NCBI GenBank assembly: GCA_965198045.1
Contig: CBDAOL010000012.1
Span: 124,001-188,000, forward strand
Source: CBDDEC01 sp965198045
GTDB taxonomy: Bacteria > Chloroflexota > Dehalococcoidia > UBA2979
Direction: 5' to 3'
DNA length: 64,000 nucleotides
Part shown: positions 25,594 to 35,380 of the stretch, piece by piece
Numbering within the stretch: position 1 is the first letter of the stretch
Layout of the letters: every line of letters starts with the position of its first letter
Made by a program: the position numbers and the translations under genes
Notes under the pieces: model-generated
Databases searched by the model: none
Told to the model about the DNA's origin: nothing
The model's input: the letters and a program-made list of their open reading frames with translations, nothing else

Positions 25594-25641
25594 GACGGGG
25601 GCTGCTGCGAAGCACCCTCGTGTGTCTCTCCTGCTGAGCGC

Positions 25642-26253
25642 CTAGCGGCGGCGCGTTGCCAGTCCGCCAGCCGCGACGAGGACGATCGTGCCCGCGAGGA
25701 GCGCGAACCACGGCGTCACGCCGAAGCCCTCGGACGCGCTCGCCAGGCCGGCGTTGCCAGTGTCGGCGGCCGCTGGCGGTGCGTCCTGCGCCGGAGGCGC
25801 GACCGGCGCCGCCGCCACGCTGACCTGCATGCCGAACACCACGATGTTGTTCGCGTTCTCGTTGCCCGCGTCGGCGTCGATCACCGGTGGGTCCGTCGAA
25901 GGATCGTCGTAGACGCCGTTGCCGTTGCCATCGGTGTGCAGCATCGGCCACAGATGCTCGCCATCAACGATCGCGCGATTGAGCTGGATCCGGTGGTCGC
26001 TGATCGATCCGGCCGGAAGCAGCGCAGAGGAGCCGACGACGCCGGCGAGCCCTGCTTCGGTGCCCTCGTGGATGACGATGTAGAACGCTTCGCCATGCGA
26101 TGCGCCGGGCACGACGACGATGCTCGGTCCGAACGCCTCGTTGTCCGCGACGTCGAGGCTGGTCGCGACCTGCGCGAGCAGCGCCGTCGGCACCAGTGCC
26201 GCTAGCGCGGCGAACGTGAGCAGCGCCGCCAGGCGCTTCCGGCTGATTCTCAA
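25642..26253 (-). CDS. Exported DUF7282-like protein with C-terminal membrane anchor
   Basis: 203 residues. A signal peptide (RLAALLTFAALAALVPTALLA) is followed by one domain of the DUF7282 type, with FYIVIHEGTEAGLAGVVG and LWPMLHTDGNGNGVYD. A Pro/Ala linker and the helix WFALLAGTIVLVAAGGLA ending in TRRR form a sorting-signal-like C-terminal anchor. The start is TTG 26253, supported by GGAGGG eight bases upstream. It is probably displayed on the cell surface; ligand and role are unknown. Confidence 0.8.
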   Translation of the reverse strand: MRISRKRLAALLTFAALAALVPTALLAQVATSLDVADNEAFGPSIVVVPGASHGEAFYIVIHEGTEAGLAGVVGSSALLPAGSISDHRIQLNRAIVDGEHLWPMLHTDGNGNGVYDDPSTDPPVIDADAGNENANNIVVFGMQVSVAAAPVAPPAQDAPPAAADTGNAGLASASEGFGVTPWFALLAGTIVLVAAGGLATRRR

Positions 26254-26466
26254 GATGGGTTCCCTCCGATGAGTGACAGTTGGTCGGGAGCGGTCACTGC
26301 GTGGCGCGAGCCTAGCGATTGCCAGCGCTATCGGGGGCCACCCGCCGTAAGCCTTTCGGAACATCTGAAGCATCGCTCCCTGACGGTTCCGCGGGGGTGC
26401 GCTGCTACGATGCAGCCGCCGCGCGCAGAGGCGGCGACGAACCAGAGCTGGACCGGAGGGTGGCGC

Positions 26467-27339
26467 GTGGCGGACTTCCAGGTGGGGGCGCACGTCTCCT
26501 CGTCCGGTGGGGTGTTCAAGGCCATCGGCAATGGCGAGGCGATCGAGGCGGAGGCGATCCAGATCTTCGTCGGCTCGCGGATGACGTGGCGTCCGACGAA
26601 CCACAAGCCGGAAGCGATCGCGAAGTTCCGCGAGCTGCACGAGGCGTCCGAGATCGACGAGATCTGGGTGCACAGCATCTATCTGGCCAACCTCGCGGCG
26701 GACGACCCGGAGCAGCTGACGAAGTCGATCGACTCCGTCGTGACCAGCCTCACCGTGGGCAGCGAGCTGGGCGTCAACGGAGTCGTGCTCCACACCGGGT
26801 CACATAAGGGTCGAGGCTTTGACGCCGTCGAGACGCAGATCGTCGAGGCGCTGACGACCATCCTTGAGCGGTCGCCGGACGACGTGGTGCTGGCGCTCGA
26901 GAACGCCGCTGGGCAGGGCGGAACGATCGGGACAGAGTTCGAGGAGCTGGGCCGCCTGATCACAGCAGTCGGATCGGATCGACTCCAGGTCTGCCTCGAC
27001 ACCTGCCACGCTTTCGCCGCCGGGTACGACCTGCGCACCGTCGAGGCGCTCGACATCACGATGCAGCAGTTCGACGACGCGATCGGCCTCGATCGCCTCG
27101 CTGTTGTCCACGCCAACGATTGCAAGGTCGATCTGGGCGACCAGCGCGACCGCCACGACAACATCGGTGACGGGTTCATCGGCAACGACGGCTGGGCGGT
27201 GATCGCCGCGCACGAGGCGTTCAAGGGCCGCGCGCTTCTCCTCGAGGTGCCCGGTATCCCGGAAGAGGAGGGCGCTAAGGGCGGTGGTCCGGACCTCGAG
27301 AACATCAACCGCCTGAAGGCGATCCGCGACGCGAACTGA
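26467..27339 (+). CDS. nfo: Endonuclease IV (AP endonuclease)
   Basis: A 290-residue TIM-barrel zinc enzyme that cuts 5' to abasic sites in base-excision repair. Metal ligands are visible in GAHVSSSGG, VLHTGSHKG, ALENAAGQGG, CLDTCHAFAAGYD, HANDCK, RHDNIGDGFIG and LLLEVPG, all in family order. The start is GTG 26467 with GGAGGG six bases before it. A TACGAT -10-like hexamer lies about 60 bases upstream. Confidence 0.96.
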   Translation: MADFQVGAHVSSSGGVFKAIGNGEAIEAEAIQIFVGSRMTWRPTNHKPEAIAKFRELHEASEIDEIWVHSIYLANLAADDPEQLTKSIDSVVTSLTVGSELGVNGVVLHTGSHKGRGFDAVETQIVEALTTILERSPDDVVLALENAAGQGGTIGTEFEELGRLITAVGSDRLQVCLDTCHAFAAGYDLRTVEALDITMQQFDDAIGLDRLAVVHANDCKVDLGDQRDRHDNIGDGFIGNDGWAVIAAHEAFKGRALLLEVPGIPEEEGAKGGGPDLENINRLKAIRDAN

Positions 27340-27354
27340 CCTGCAGGCGCCGAC

Positions 27355-27672
27355 CTACGAGGAGGCGCGCACCGTCCGCGGTTGACCCGCCATCGCCAAG
27401 AACTCGTCCTCCCAGTGCAGGATCTCCTCGAGGAGCATCGGCGTGACGGCGCCTTCCTTGACGGGGACACCCTCGGCCTCGAACAGCGGGATCAGCTTGG
27501 CAGCCATCGTGTGATGGTCGATCGCGGGGTCGTTCTCCGCTGCGCGGATCTCGCGCTCCTTATGCATCAGCATGTCGACCAACTCAGAGGGGACGAAGCC
27601 GCCGAGGTCATCTGAGACCATCTCGGCGATCCAGTCGGCGCCCTCTTCGGCGAGTTTCTCGTCCATCGACAT
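27355..27672 (-). CDS. Hypothetical acidic protein
   Basis: About 105 residues, not recognised. It is helical and acidic, with SDDLGGFVPSELVDMLMHKE, DPAIDHHTMAAKLIPLFEAE and a C-terminal LLEEILHWEDEFLAMAG. No cysteines suggest a metal site, and there is no signal or membrane segment. Start is uncertain between two methionines (27672 and 27666). It converges on nfo with 15 bases between the stops. Confidence 0.6.
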   Translation of the reverse strand: MSMDEKLAEEGADWIAEMVSDDLGGFVPSELVDMLMHKEREIRAAENDPAIDHHTMAAKLIPLFEAEGVPVKEGAVTPMLLEEILHWEDEFLAMAGQPRTVRASS

Positions 27673-27784
27673 TCGGCACATCCACGAGGCTGCACTGAAC
27701 CGCACGCTGCGCCGAGGTCACCCGGCGTCGAGGCTGAGGCTACGGAACCCGCTCGATGTGAACAACGGCGACCCGCAGGCGGCG

Positions 27785-29047
27785 CTAGTAGAGCACCTCT
27801 TCGGCGATCAGCTGCGCCACCTCGTCCGGGTCCATGCCCAGCACCTCTGTCGCCACCTCGAAGGTGTGCTCGCCGAGGAGCGGAGCGGAGCCGCGCACCT
27901 CGTTCGGCGTCTTCGAGAGGCGGAATCCGGCGCCGTCGTAGGCGCGCGGGCCGGCCTCGGCGTGGTCGGGGTAGACGTAGTAGCCCTGTGCGGCGAGCTG
28001 CGGATCCGCGAGCACCTCCGACGCGCGCAGCACGATGCCGGCCGGCACCTGCGCCGCTTGCAGCGCTGCCAGGGCGGGCTCGCCGTGCTGCGTCGCGGCC
28101 CACTCGCCGACGAGCGCGTCGAGGACGTCCTCGTTGGCCTTGCGGTCCGCCAGCGTGGCGAAGCGCGCGTCGTCCGCCCACTCCGGATGGCCCATGACGC
28201 CTGCGGCGGACCGCCACTGCCCGTCGGTCAGGCAGGCGATCACGATCCAGCGGTCGTCGCGCTCCTCGACGCCGTCGATCACGCGGTACGGCGCGTGCGG
28301 CGCGGCGAAGGGCACGCGATTGCCGGTGCGCTGGTGCGGCGGCGCGCCGTTGTCGTGCGCGAACACCGGAGCCGACATCGCTGCGACCGAGGACTCCAGC
28401 TGCGACATGTCGACCAGCTGGCCCTCGCCGGTGCGGTGCTTATGGTGCAACGCCGCCATCAGCGCGATTGCCGCGTGGATCGGGTTCACGACGTAGTCGG
28501 GGTAGTTGGTGCCGACGCCGATCGGCGCCTCGCCCTCGCTGCCGGCGAGGGAGTTGACGCCGCAGACCGCGGAAAGCACCGCGCCGAAGCCCACGAACTC
28601 GGAGTGTGGTCCCGTCAGGCCCTGCATCGGCTGGTACATGCCGATGATGCCCGGGTTGGCCTGGCTCACCGTGTCCCAGGTCATCCCGATCTTAAGCACG
28701 GCTCGGTTCGTCATGTTCGACATCATGACGTCGGCCCACTTCACCAGTTCGAGGCCGACCTCGTGACCCTGCTCGGTCGTCAGGTCGATGGCGATGGAGC
28801 GCTTCTCGGCGTTGAAGTTGTTGTAGTAGCCCGAGAGGTTGAGGCTCGTCGTGCCCTCCGGGCGCGGCCCGCCGACGCGCAGACCGTCCGGTCGCTTCGC
28901 CGTCTCCACTCGCACGACGTCTGCGCCGAGCGAGGCGAACGCGCGCATACCAATCGGACCGGCGCCGAACCACGTCAGGTCGAGGACCTTGACGCCCTCG
29001 AGGGGTCGCGGGCGGGCGCCGTTAGCGCCGTTGGCGGTCTCGCTCAT
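27785..29047 (-). CDS. CaiB/BaiF family CoA-transferase
   Basis: A 420-residue class III CoA-transferase that moves CoA between carboxylic acids through an aspartyl-CoA anhydride. The N-terminal strand is VKVLDLTWFGAGPIGMRAFA, and RSIAIDLTTEQGHEVGLEL and PLLGEHTFEVATEVLG are typical. The likely catalytic Asp is in TNYPDYVVNP just before the conserved AALHHKHRTGEGQ. It follows a second family member 13 bases downstream of that gene's stop, and the two may act as a pair. Substrate is unknown. Confidence 0.92.
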   Translation of the reverse strand: MSETANGANGARPRPLEGVKVLDLTWFGAGPIGMRAFASLGADVVRVETAKRPDGLRVGGPRPEGTTSLNLSGYYNNFNAEKRSIAIDLTTEQGHEVGLELVKWADVMMSNMTNRAVLKIGMTWDTVSQANPGIIGMYQPMQGLTGPHSEFVGFGAVLSAVCGVNSLAGSEGEAPIGVGTNYPDYVVNPIHAAIALMAALHHKHRTGEGQLVDMSQLESSVAAMSAPVFAHDNGAPPHQRTGNRVPFAAPHAPYRVIDGVEERDDRWIVIACLTDGQWRSAAGVMGHPEWADDARFATLADRKANEDVLDALVGEWAATQHGEPALAALQAAQVPAGIVLRASEVLADPQLAAQGYYVYPDHAEAGPRAYDGAGFRLSKTPNEVRGSAPLLGEHTFEVATEVLGMDPDEVAQLIAEEVLY

Positions 29048-29060
29048 CGTGTCGCTCCCC

Positions 29061-30356
29061 TCATCCGACCGTTGAGACGCTCGCCAGCTCCGCCGCGGAC
29101 AGCCCCGCTTCCGTCAGTACTTCGATGGTGTGCTCGCCGAGGAGCGGAGCGGGGCGCCTCAGCGTGGCCGGCGTGCCGCGGAGCTGCCAGGGCGGGCCCG
29201 GGTAGCGCAGTGTGCGTCCGCGCGCCAGGTCTTCGATCTCGACGAACCAGTCGCGCGCCACGAGCTGCGGGCTCTCCGAGATCGCCTCGGGCGAGTTGAC
29301 CGCGCCGAGGAGGACGCGCAGGTGCTGCCCGCCCTCGTACACCGTCAGCGTGTCGTGGCGCTTGAAGAATCCGATGACGAACGTCTCCATCGCATTGAGC
29401 ATCTCGATGAGGTCGGCCACGCCCTCTGGGTCCTGCATGAGCTGCAGGATCAGTCCCGTGTTCATCTGCGTCTGGATGAAGGTCGCGTACGGCTCGTCGT
29501 TGAGGAACTCCGCATCGTCGATTTCATTGATCAGCTCGACGAGACCCGGGAACCCCGTGCCCGCGTTTCCCGTGCACATCGAGTAGATGTGGCCGTCCTG
29601 CGTCTCGTAGACGCCCAGGCCCGGGAGCGCGACGCCGAAGGCGCCCGCGCGCCCGGAGGCGCCGGTACGTTCGCGGTCGACGCCGTTGATGTCGGCGCCC
29701 TGCATCGCCGTCTCCTCCGCCATCGGCAGGGACTCGTGCATCGAGACCTCGACCGCCTGCCCCTCGCCCGAGGCGTCGCGGTGCAGCAGCGCAGCGAGGA
29801 TGCCCGCCGTCGCGTTGACCGACGCGCAGTGGTACCCCTGCTCGTCCGGCAGCTGCGTCGGTGGCCCCTCGATGAAGCCACTGAGGTTCATGACCCCGGT
29901 CATCGCCTCGCCGACGATGTCGGCGTATGCCCACTCGGCGTAGGGACCGGTCAGCCCCCAGCCGGTCACGGAGGCGCGCACGAGGTCCGGCCGCACGTCG
30001 TCGAACGCGTCGGCCTCGAACCCCAGCGCCGTCCGCTCAGCCGCCGACCACGACTCCATGAGCACATCGGCCGTCGCAACCAGCCGTCGGAACGCCTCGC
30101 GGTCCTCGGGCTGTTCGAGGTCAAGCCGGACGCTGCGCTTGTTGGCGTTGAGGAGCAGGAACTGGACCGATCGCTCGCGCTCGTCGAGGCCGTCCGCCAG
30201 GTTGTCGAAGAACGGGCCGTAGCCGCGGGCCGGGTCGCCCTGGGCCGGTTCAACCTTGATCACGTCCGCGCCGAGGTCGGCGAGCAAGCGACCGGCGTAG
30301 TGGCCGATCGGCCCAGAGGCGTCGAGGACGCGAATGTCGTCGAGGGGTCCTGTCAC
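29061..30356 (-). CDS. CaiB/BaiF family CoA-transferase, catalytic Asp not evident
   Basis: 431 residues with the family N-terminus (IRVLDASGPIGHYAGRLLADLGAD) and C-terminal PLLGEHTIEVLTE. By eye, the position holding the catalytic Asp in formyl-CoA transferase (11 residues before I-L-A-A-L) is a Tyr here (GYHCASVNATAG). An Asp four residues further upstream (LPDEQ) is the only nearby candidate. It lies between the first CaiB gene and nitronate monooxygenase, overlapping the latter by 4 bases. It could be an inactive partner subunit of its neighbour. Confidence 0.88.
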   Translation of the reverse strand: MTGPLDDIRVLDASGPIGHYAGRLLADLGADVIKVEPAQGDPARGYGPFFDNLADGLDERERSVQFLLLNANKRSVRLDLEQPEDREAFRRLVATADVLMESWSAAERTALGFEADAFDDVRPDLVRASVTGWGLTGPYAEWAYADIVGEAMTGVMNLSGFIEGPPTQLPDEQGYHCASVNATAGILAALLHRDASGEGQAVEVSMHESLPMAEETAMQGADINGVDRERTGASGRAGAFGVALPGLGVYETQDGHIYSMCTGNAGTGFPGLVELINEIDDAEFLNDEPYATFIQTQMNTGLILQLMQDPEGVADLIEMLNAMETFVIGFFKRHDTLTVYEGGQHLRVLLGAVNSPEAISESPQLVARDWFVEIEDLARGRTLRYPGPPWQLRGTPATLRRPAPLLGEHTIEVLTEAGLSAAELASVSTVG

Positions 30357-31498
30357 GAGCTCCTGACCGTGTCTGCCGAGGTGGCGAGTGTGGGGAGGTG
30401 GCTCAGCACTTCGGCGGCCTGCTCAGCCATCTCGCGAACGATCTCGCCGGCCGGTCGCTTCGCCTTGATCAGCCCGGCGGCCTGGCCGCCCGCGTTGCGA
30501 ATCAGATCGATGCGCCCCGCCTCGCGCGCGGCGCGCTGGATCGGCTCGGCGACCGCACCCTGCGCGCCCATCGGCAGCGCCTGTAGGCCGCTCGACTCCC
30601 AGAGGTCGATCAGCGGGTTGTTGATGTTGCGCATCGTTTTGCCGCTGTACAGCCGCGTGATGCGCGTGTCCTCGTCCTTGGCCTCCACGATGCGGTCCTT
30701 CAGCTCCTCTTCGAGCGTCGCTTCAGGCGAGGCGAGGAACGCCGTGCCGCACCACACACCCTCCGCGCCGAGCGCGATCGAGGCGGCGAGGCCCCGGCCG
30801 TCCGCTACGCCGCCGGCGGCGACGACCGGGATCGGGGCGACGGCATCGACGACCTGCGGGATCAGCGCCATCGTGCCGATGCGACCGGTGTGACCGCCTG
30901 CCTCGGTGCCCTGGGCGACCAAGATGTCGGCGCCGCCCTCTGCGACACGTCGCGCGTTCTTGGTGTTGCCGACGAGGGCGATCACGACCATCCCCGCCGC
31001 ATGCAGCTTCTCCTCGTACGGCGCCGGGTTGCCCAGGCCGGAGGCGAAGACGGGCACGCCCTCCTCGATCATGAGGTCGATCTGGCGCTCGACGAGCTCG
31101 GAGCCGAGCCCACCACCGCCACCGCCGCGGGGACGCGGCGCAAAGGGCTTCACCGGGATGTTCAGCTCCTCGGCGGCCTGCGCCTGGAAGTCCAGGTACT
31201 CCTGCGGCAGACCACCCGCCTCGCGAACGCTGCTTGCCGGCTGCCGCAGGTCCGCCAGCGTCGCTGTGGCGTTGGGCAGCAGCAGGTCGATGCCGAAGGG
31301 CTTGTCTGTGTGCTCACGCACCTCACGGATCTGCGAGCGCAGCATGTCGAGCGGCATGCCGGCGGCGCCGATCACCCCGAGCCCGCCGGCCTCCGAGACC
31401 GCCGCGGCAAGCGGCGCGCGGGAGACCGGGCTCATTCCCGCTCCGATGATCGGATGCTCGATCTGCAGCTCGCAGATGCGGGTGGTGACGGAGCCCAT
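30353..31498 (-). CDS. Nitronate monooxygenase family flavoprotein (2-nitropropane dioxygenase-like)
   Basis: A 381-residue TIM-barrel FMN protein. Signatures are HPIIGAGMSPVSRAPLAAAV, FGIDLLLP, ADILVAQGTEAGGHTG with the catalytic-type His, IPVVAAGGVADGRGLAASIA and GVWCGTAFLAS. A Gly-rich loop (PRGGGGGGLGS) near residue 125 is unusual. ATG 31498 follows AGGAACA. It overlaps the CaiB gene downstream, so it is the first gene of a CoA-ester operon. In such contexts the family often acts as an enoyl- or acyl-CoA-related oxidoreductase rather than on nitroalkanes. Confidence 0.88.
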   Translation of the reverse strand: MGSVTTRICELQIEHPIIGAGMSPVSRAPLAAAVSEAGGLGVIGAAGMPLDMLRSQIREVREHTDKPFGIDLLLPNATATLADLRQPASSVREAGGLPQEYLDFQAQAAEELNIPVKPFAPRPRGGGGGGLGSELVERQIDLMIEEGVPVFASGLGNPAPYEEKLHAAGMVVIALVGNTKNARRVAEGGADILVAQGTEAGGHTGRIGTMALIPQVVDAVAPIPVVAAGGVADGRGLAASIALGAEGVWCGTAFLASPEATLEEELKDRIVEAKDEDTRITRLYSGKTMRNINNPLIDLWESSGLQALPMGAQGAVAEPIQRAAREAGRIDLIRNAGGQAAGLIKAKRPAGEIVREMAEQAAEVLSHLPTLATSADTVRSS

Positions 31499-31754
31499 GT
31501 TGTTCCTGTTCGTTGCAGCGGCACGCTTCGTCGTCACGGACCGAGGACGCTCTCGTCGCGGCCGCGCCTGATTGTGCGGACGCCCGATCTTCAGTGTCAA
31601 CGCGGGGGCCGCCGTCCCCACTCTGGACATTGGTGAACATCGTACCTTTACGTACACGGTAGAGTTGGCGATAATAGGACCGTACACCCCCAACGATCAG
31701 CGCGACGGGCACCTCTGACGGGCTCGATCGCACGCCATTGATGACGAGGTACCC
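31499..31754. promoter_or_regulatory. Divergent promoter region between nitronate monooxygenase and MFS
   Basis: 256 bases without a gene. TACGAT on the minus strand (31644-31639) could be the -10 of the nitronate monooxygenase operon with a leader of about 140 bases. Three GTAC tetranucleotides occur at 31642, 31652 and about 31682. No perfect operator was found. Confidence 0.35.
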
Positions 31755-33899
31755 GTGTCGATGATGGCTCCGCCTGCACGCCCGCCCGGTATGGGCGGTC
31801 CGGGAATGGGCCGCGGCATGGGTCCCGGGATGGGCATGGGCGGTCCAAGGCCCAACCTGCGCAAGGCGTTTGGCGTCCTCAACGACCGCAACTACCTCTA
31901 CCTCTTCCTCGCCTCTGCGGGCGGCTTCATCGGCATGAACATGCAGCAGGTCGCGCGAGCGGCGCTCGCGTGGCAGCTGACCGAGTCGTACGCGCTCACT
32001 GGTCTCGTCTCGCTCTCGTTCGCTTTGCCGATGTTGTTCTTCTCGCTGATCGGCGGCGCGGTCGCGGACCGCGTCAACAAGCGCAACCTGCAGCTGATCC
32101 AGCAGTCGTTGACCGGTGTGCTCGCCCTCGCCACGGCGTTCCTCGTCCTCACCGACACCATCACCGTCGAGTTGCTGTTCATCGTCGGGTTGATCCAGGG
32201 CACGTTCTTCGCCTTCGGCATGCCGGCCCGCACACCGCTGATGGCGCAGGTCGTCGGCCCGCAGAACCTGATGGCCGCCATCGCCCTCTCCACGGCGTCG
32301 ATGAACGCCACGAGGCTGGTCGGACCCGCTGTGGCCGGGCTTTTGATCGCGATCCAGGGCATCGAGGCCGCCTACTTCGCGCAGGCGGCCATGTACATCT
32401 TCACCGTGCCGCTGATTCTCCTCGTCCCCAGCCACTTCGGACGCTCGATCGAGGAGTACGAGGAGGATGGGCGCGGCGGCTGGATCATGCAGCGCCGGCC
32501 GGGTGTCTTCGCCGACATCAAGGCGGGCATCGGTTACGTCGTCGGCGATAGGACGATCAGGCGACTGATGGTCCTCGGCTTCATCACCACCCTCTTCGGG
32601 ATGCCGTACATCATGCTGCTGCCCGGCTTCGTCGACCGCGACCTCGGTCTGGATCCGTCGGCGCTGGGCTACCTGATGACCGTGAGCGGCGTCGGAGCGC
32701 TCTTCGGTTCGCTGCTGGTCGCGGCGTTCACCGAGTACGACCGCAAACCGCTGCTCCAGATGATGAACGCGCTCGCGGCGGGCGTCGGTCTGGTCTCTCT
32801 CGGCGCGCTGACCATTGCGTTTGGCCTCGGCGGCACGCTCGTCGCGCTGGTGATTCTCGGCTTCGCGTTCAGCGCCTTCCAGACGCTCAACAACACCATG
32901 GTCCTCGGCGCCTCCGACCCCGCCTACCAGGGCCGCGTGATGAGCATCTACATGCTCACCTTCAGCGCGATGCCGATCATGGCCGCACCCCTCGGCGTCG
33001 CCGCCGACCAGACCGGCGCGCCCGTGCTGTTCATCTTCCTCGGCGGCATGATCACCGTGATGTTCCTCCTTTCCGTGGTCATCAACCCGAAGTACACCTT
33101 CGGTCGGCACGACGACACGCCGAGGTGGGGGCCGCCCGGGATGTCTGGAATGCCTGGCATGGCGCGTGCCGGGGCAGTGCCCGCCGCTGCTATCGCTGGG
33201 GCACGCGCTGAGCAAGACCGCCCCGAAACGCCATCTCCCGTGGAGGGGCCACCCCTCGCTGCCCCTCGTCTCCGCCGAGGAGCCCGCGACTACATGGCCG
33301 ACGGCACCGTGCGCCCTCGACGCAACTACCTCGCGGGCATCGACGCGCCGAGGACGAATGGCGCCTCGAACGATACGAACGGCAACGGCACGAACGAGAA
33401 CGGCGCGAACGGCAACGGCGCGACGACCGGCGGCCGGCCACGCGACTACGGCGTGGGCGACGCCAAGGGGGGCTGGACCTCGGCACGCGAGTACGGCCTC
33501 GGCGCGGACGCGGACGCTGAGGACGCGCCGACGCCGACGAACGGCAATGGCGCAGGCAACACGCCGAGCGGCGCAGTCAGCTCCGCATCGCCGGTGTTGA
33601 GCGCCACGCTGGTCACGCCCGCAACAACCTCACGCCGGCGCGAGGTCGCGCCCTTCGAGGTCTGGACCGCTCCCGCCGTTGATCGGGAGCCGCCGCCACT
33701 CGTCGAGGAGCCACCCTCCTCGCAGGACTCAGCGGCTATTCGACCGCCCGCGGGCGGTCGGTACGAGCCGCCGACCGAGCGCGTCACGGTGCCTGCGCCC
33801 GCCGAGGATGCCTCGAGCGGCGGCGCTCGACGGTTCGTCCTGACCAGCGCGATCGCTGGCGTTGCCTCGGCGATCGGCGCCTTGCTGCTGCGCGACTGA
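31755..33899 (+). CDS. MFS_3-type transporter with long disordered tail and C-terminal helix
   Basis: 714 residues. A Met/Gly/Pro-rich leader with repeated GMG units (residues 10-33) precedes a 12-helix EntS/MFS_3-like core (to about residue 445, QVARAALAWQLTESYALTGLVSLS split by turns). A further 270 residues are Pro/Asn/Gly-rich and disordered, with repeated R-[DNE]-Y motifs (GARDYMADG, RRNYLAGID, RPRDYGVGD, SAREYGLGA). The tail ends in a final hydrophobic helix (VLTSAIAGVASAIGALLL). The transporter at 37441 has a comparable tail. The start is GTG 31755. Substrate is unknown. Confidence 0.82.
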   Translation: MSMMAPPARPPGMGGPGMGRGMGPGMGMGGPRPNLRKAFGVLNDRNYLYLFLASAGGFIGMNMQQVARAALAWQLTESYALTGLVSLSFALPMLFFSLIGGAVADRVNKRNLQLIQQSLTGVLALATAFLVLTDTITVELLFIVGLIQGTFFAFGMPARTPLMAQVVGPQNLMAAIALSTASMNATRLVGPAVAGLLIAIQGIEAAYFAQAAMYIFTVPLILLVPSHFGRSIEEYEEDGRGGWIMQRRPGVFADIKAGIGYVVGDRTIRRLMVLGFITTLFGMPYIMLLPGFVDRDLGLDPSALGYLMTVSGVGALFGSLLVAAFTEYDRKPLLQMMNALAAGVGLVSLGALTIAFGLGGTLVALVILGFAFSAFQTLNNTMVLGASDPAYQGRVMSIYMLTFSAMPIMAAPLGVAADQTGAPVLFIFLGGMITVMFLLSVVINPKYTFGRHDDTPRWGPPGMSGMPGMARAGAVPAAAIAGARAEQDRPETPSPVEGPPLAAPRLRRGARDYMADGTVRPRRNYLAGIDAPRTNGASNDTNGNGTNENGANGNGATTGGRPRDYGVGDAKGGWTSAREYGLGADADAEDAPTPTNGNGAGNTPSGAVSSASPVLSATLVTPATTSRRREVAPFEVWTAPAVDREPPPLVEEPPSSQDSAAIRPPAGGRYEPPTERVTVPAPAEDASSGGARRFVLTSAIAGVASAIGALLLRD

Positions 33900-34022
33900 G
33901 GTCACACCCAGCCTCTGCCCAGTTCGTCAGAGCCGGGCTGCACTCTCCGATGGATCCATCAATGCCGTGCGGGTAGGCCCCCGCTACCATGGCCGTGGCA
34001 CCCCGCGGAGCATGGGAGCGAG

Positions 34023-35376
34023 ATGGGTTGGCGCGAGGCCTACGACGCGCGGTTGACGACCGCCGAGGGCGCAGCGGCGCTGATCCAGCGCGGTGACGTC
34101 CTCTTCACGCCGATCGGCGGCGACGCTTGGTCGGTGATGCCCGCGATCTTTGGCCGCATCCTCGAACTGGAGCGCGAGGTGAAGGTGCGCGCCATCTCCG
34201 CCTCAGCCGCGCAGGAGTGGTTCTCGCCTGAGTTCGCCCACCTTGAGCTTGACCTGGCGACGGGCATCTTCGCTGGAGCGGTGGGCCGAGTCGCGCTGGC
34301 CGACCAACGGGCGGACTACTACCCAGACCTGTTCTCGAACCAGTTCAACGTCTACGACAGCCGCGAACCGCATGAGACGATCGATGTCTTCGCCACGGCC
34401 TGTTCTGCGCCCGACGACGAGGGTTACGTCCACTTCGGCGGCCTGCCCTGGCACAAGGCTGAGTTCGTGCGCCGTGCCCGCACCTCGATTCTCGAGGTCT
34501 GTCCCTGGATGCCTGATATCCGGACCACCGTGCGCGTGCACGTGTCCGAGGTGACAGCGTTCGTGCCGTCACTCCTCGACGGCCGTCCGCCGCGCCGCGG
34601 AGCAGAACCGCCCGCCGAGGCGGAGGCGGTGGCGGGCTTCGTCGGCGAGATCGTGCAGGACGGCGACACGATCCAGATCGGCGCTGGACGCACCGCTACC
34701 TTCCTCGTGCCGCTCGGCGCGTTCGACGGCAAGCGCGACCTCGGCTGGCACTCCGAGATCACGCCGCGCGGCGTCGTGGCGAAGATGATGGACGGCACCA
34801 TCAACAACAGCCGCAAGTCGGTCGACCCCGACGTCGGCGTGACGACCAGCGTCAACGCCGTCACGCCCGACGAGGTGCAGTGGCTCGTCGACTCGGATGC
34901 GCTCGACACGCGTTCGGTGCTCGAGGTGAACTCGATCACGGCGGTCGCCGCACAGGAGCGGATGTGCGCGATCAACAATGCGTTCAGCGTCGACCTGACG
35001 GGGCAGATCTGTGCGGAGTCGCGCGGCACCACCGTCTACAACGGCAGTGGCGGGCAACCTGAGTTCCACATCGGCGCTGTGATTGCGCCCGGCGGCAAGG
35101 CGATCACCGTGTTGCCGTCGAGCGCCCTCGACGGCGCGGTGTCGCGCATCATCGGCCGCGTCACCGACGGCTCGTTCGTCACCGTCCCGCGCTCCTTCGC
35201 CGACTACGTCGTCACCGAGTACGGCATCGCGCGGCTGGCCGGGAAGAGCCAGCGCCAGCGCGCCGAGGAGGCTCGCGAGCATCGCGCATCCCGACCACCG
35301 AGGTGAGCTGCGCGCCGCCGCCCGCGCGCAGTACTACCCGAGCAGCGTCAGCCGCTCCGTGCTCGAAGGAGACTAG
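34023..35376 (+). pseudogene. Acetyl-CoA hydrolase/4-hydroxybutyrate CoA-transferase, 3' frameshift
   Basis: Class I CoA-transferase of the acetyl-CoA hydrolase family. N- and C-domain segments include FGGLPWHKAEFVRRA, GDTIQIGAGRTATFLV, LGWHSEITPRGVVAKMMDG, the active-site-type VLEVNSITAVAAQERMCAIN, and GSGGQPEFHIGAVIAPGGKA. After QRQRAEE the frame runs off (stop at 35306), but the +1 frame supplies the family C-terminus LASIAHPDHRGELRAAARAQ up to TAG 35376. One extra G in GAGGAGGCTC (about 35271) explains this. Only the last 40 residues are affected, so it may be active or simply mis-sequenced. Start ATG 34023 follows GGGAGCGAG. Confidence 0.82.
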
Positions 35377-35380
35377 CTCG

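Noticed and set aside
27572..30893. Two plus-strand open frames of 575 and 587 codons opposite the CaiB genes
   Set aside because: They are antisense to three proteins with strong family motifs; their translations have no domain-like pattern.
31323..33215. 630-codon minus-strand frame opposite the MFS_3 transporter
   Set aside because: Low-complexity Glu/Arg/His-rich translation; the plus strand encodes a clear 12-helix protein.
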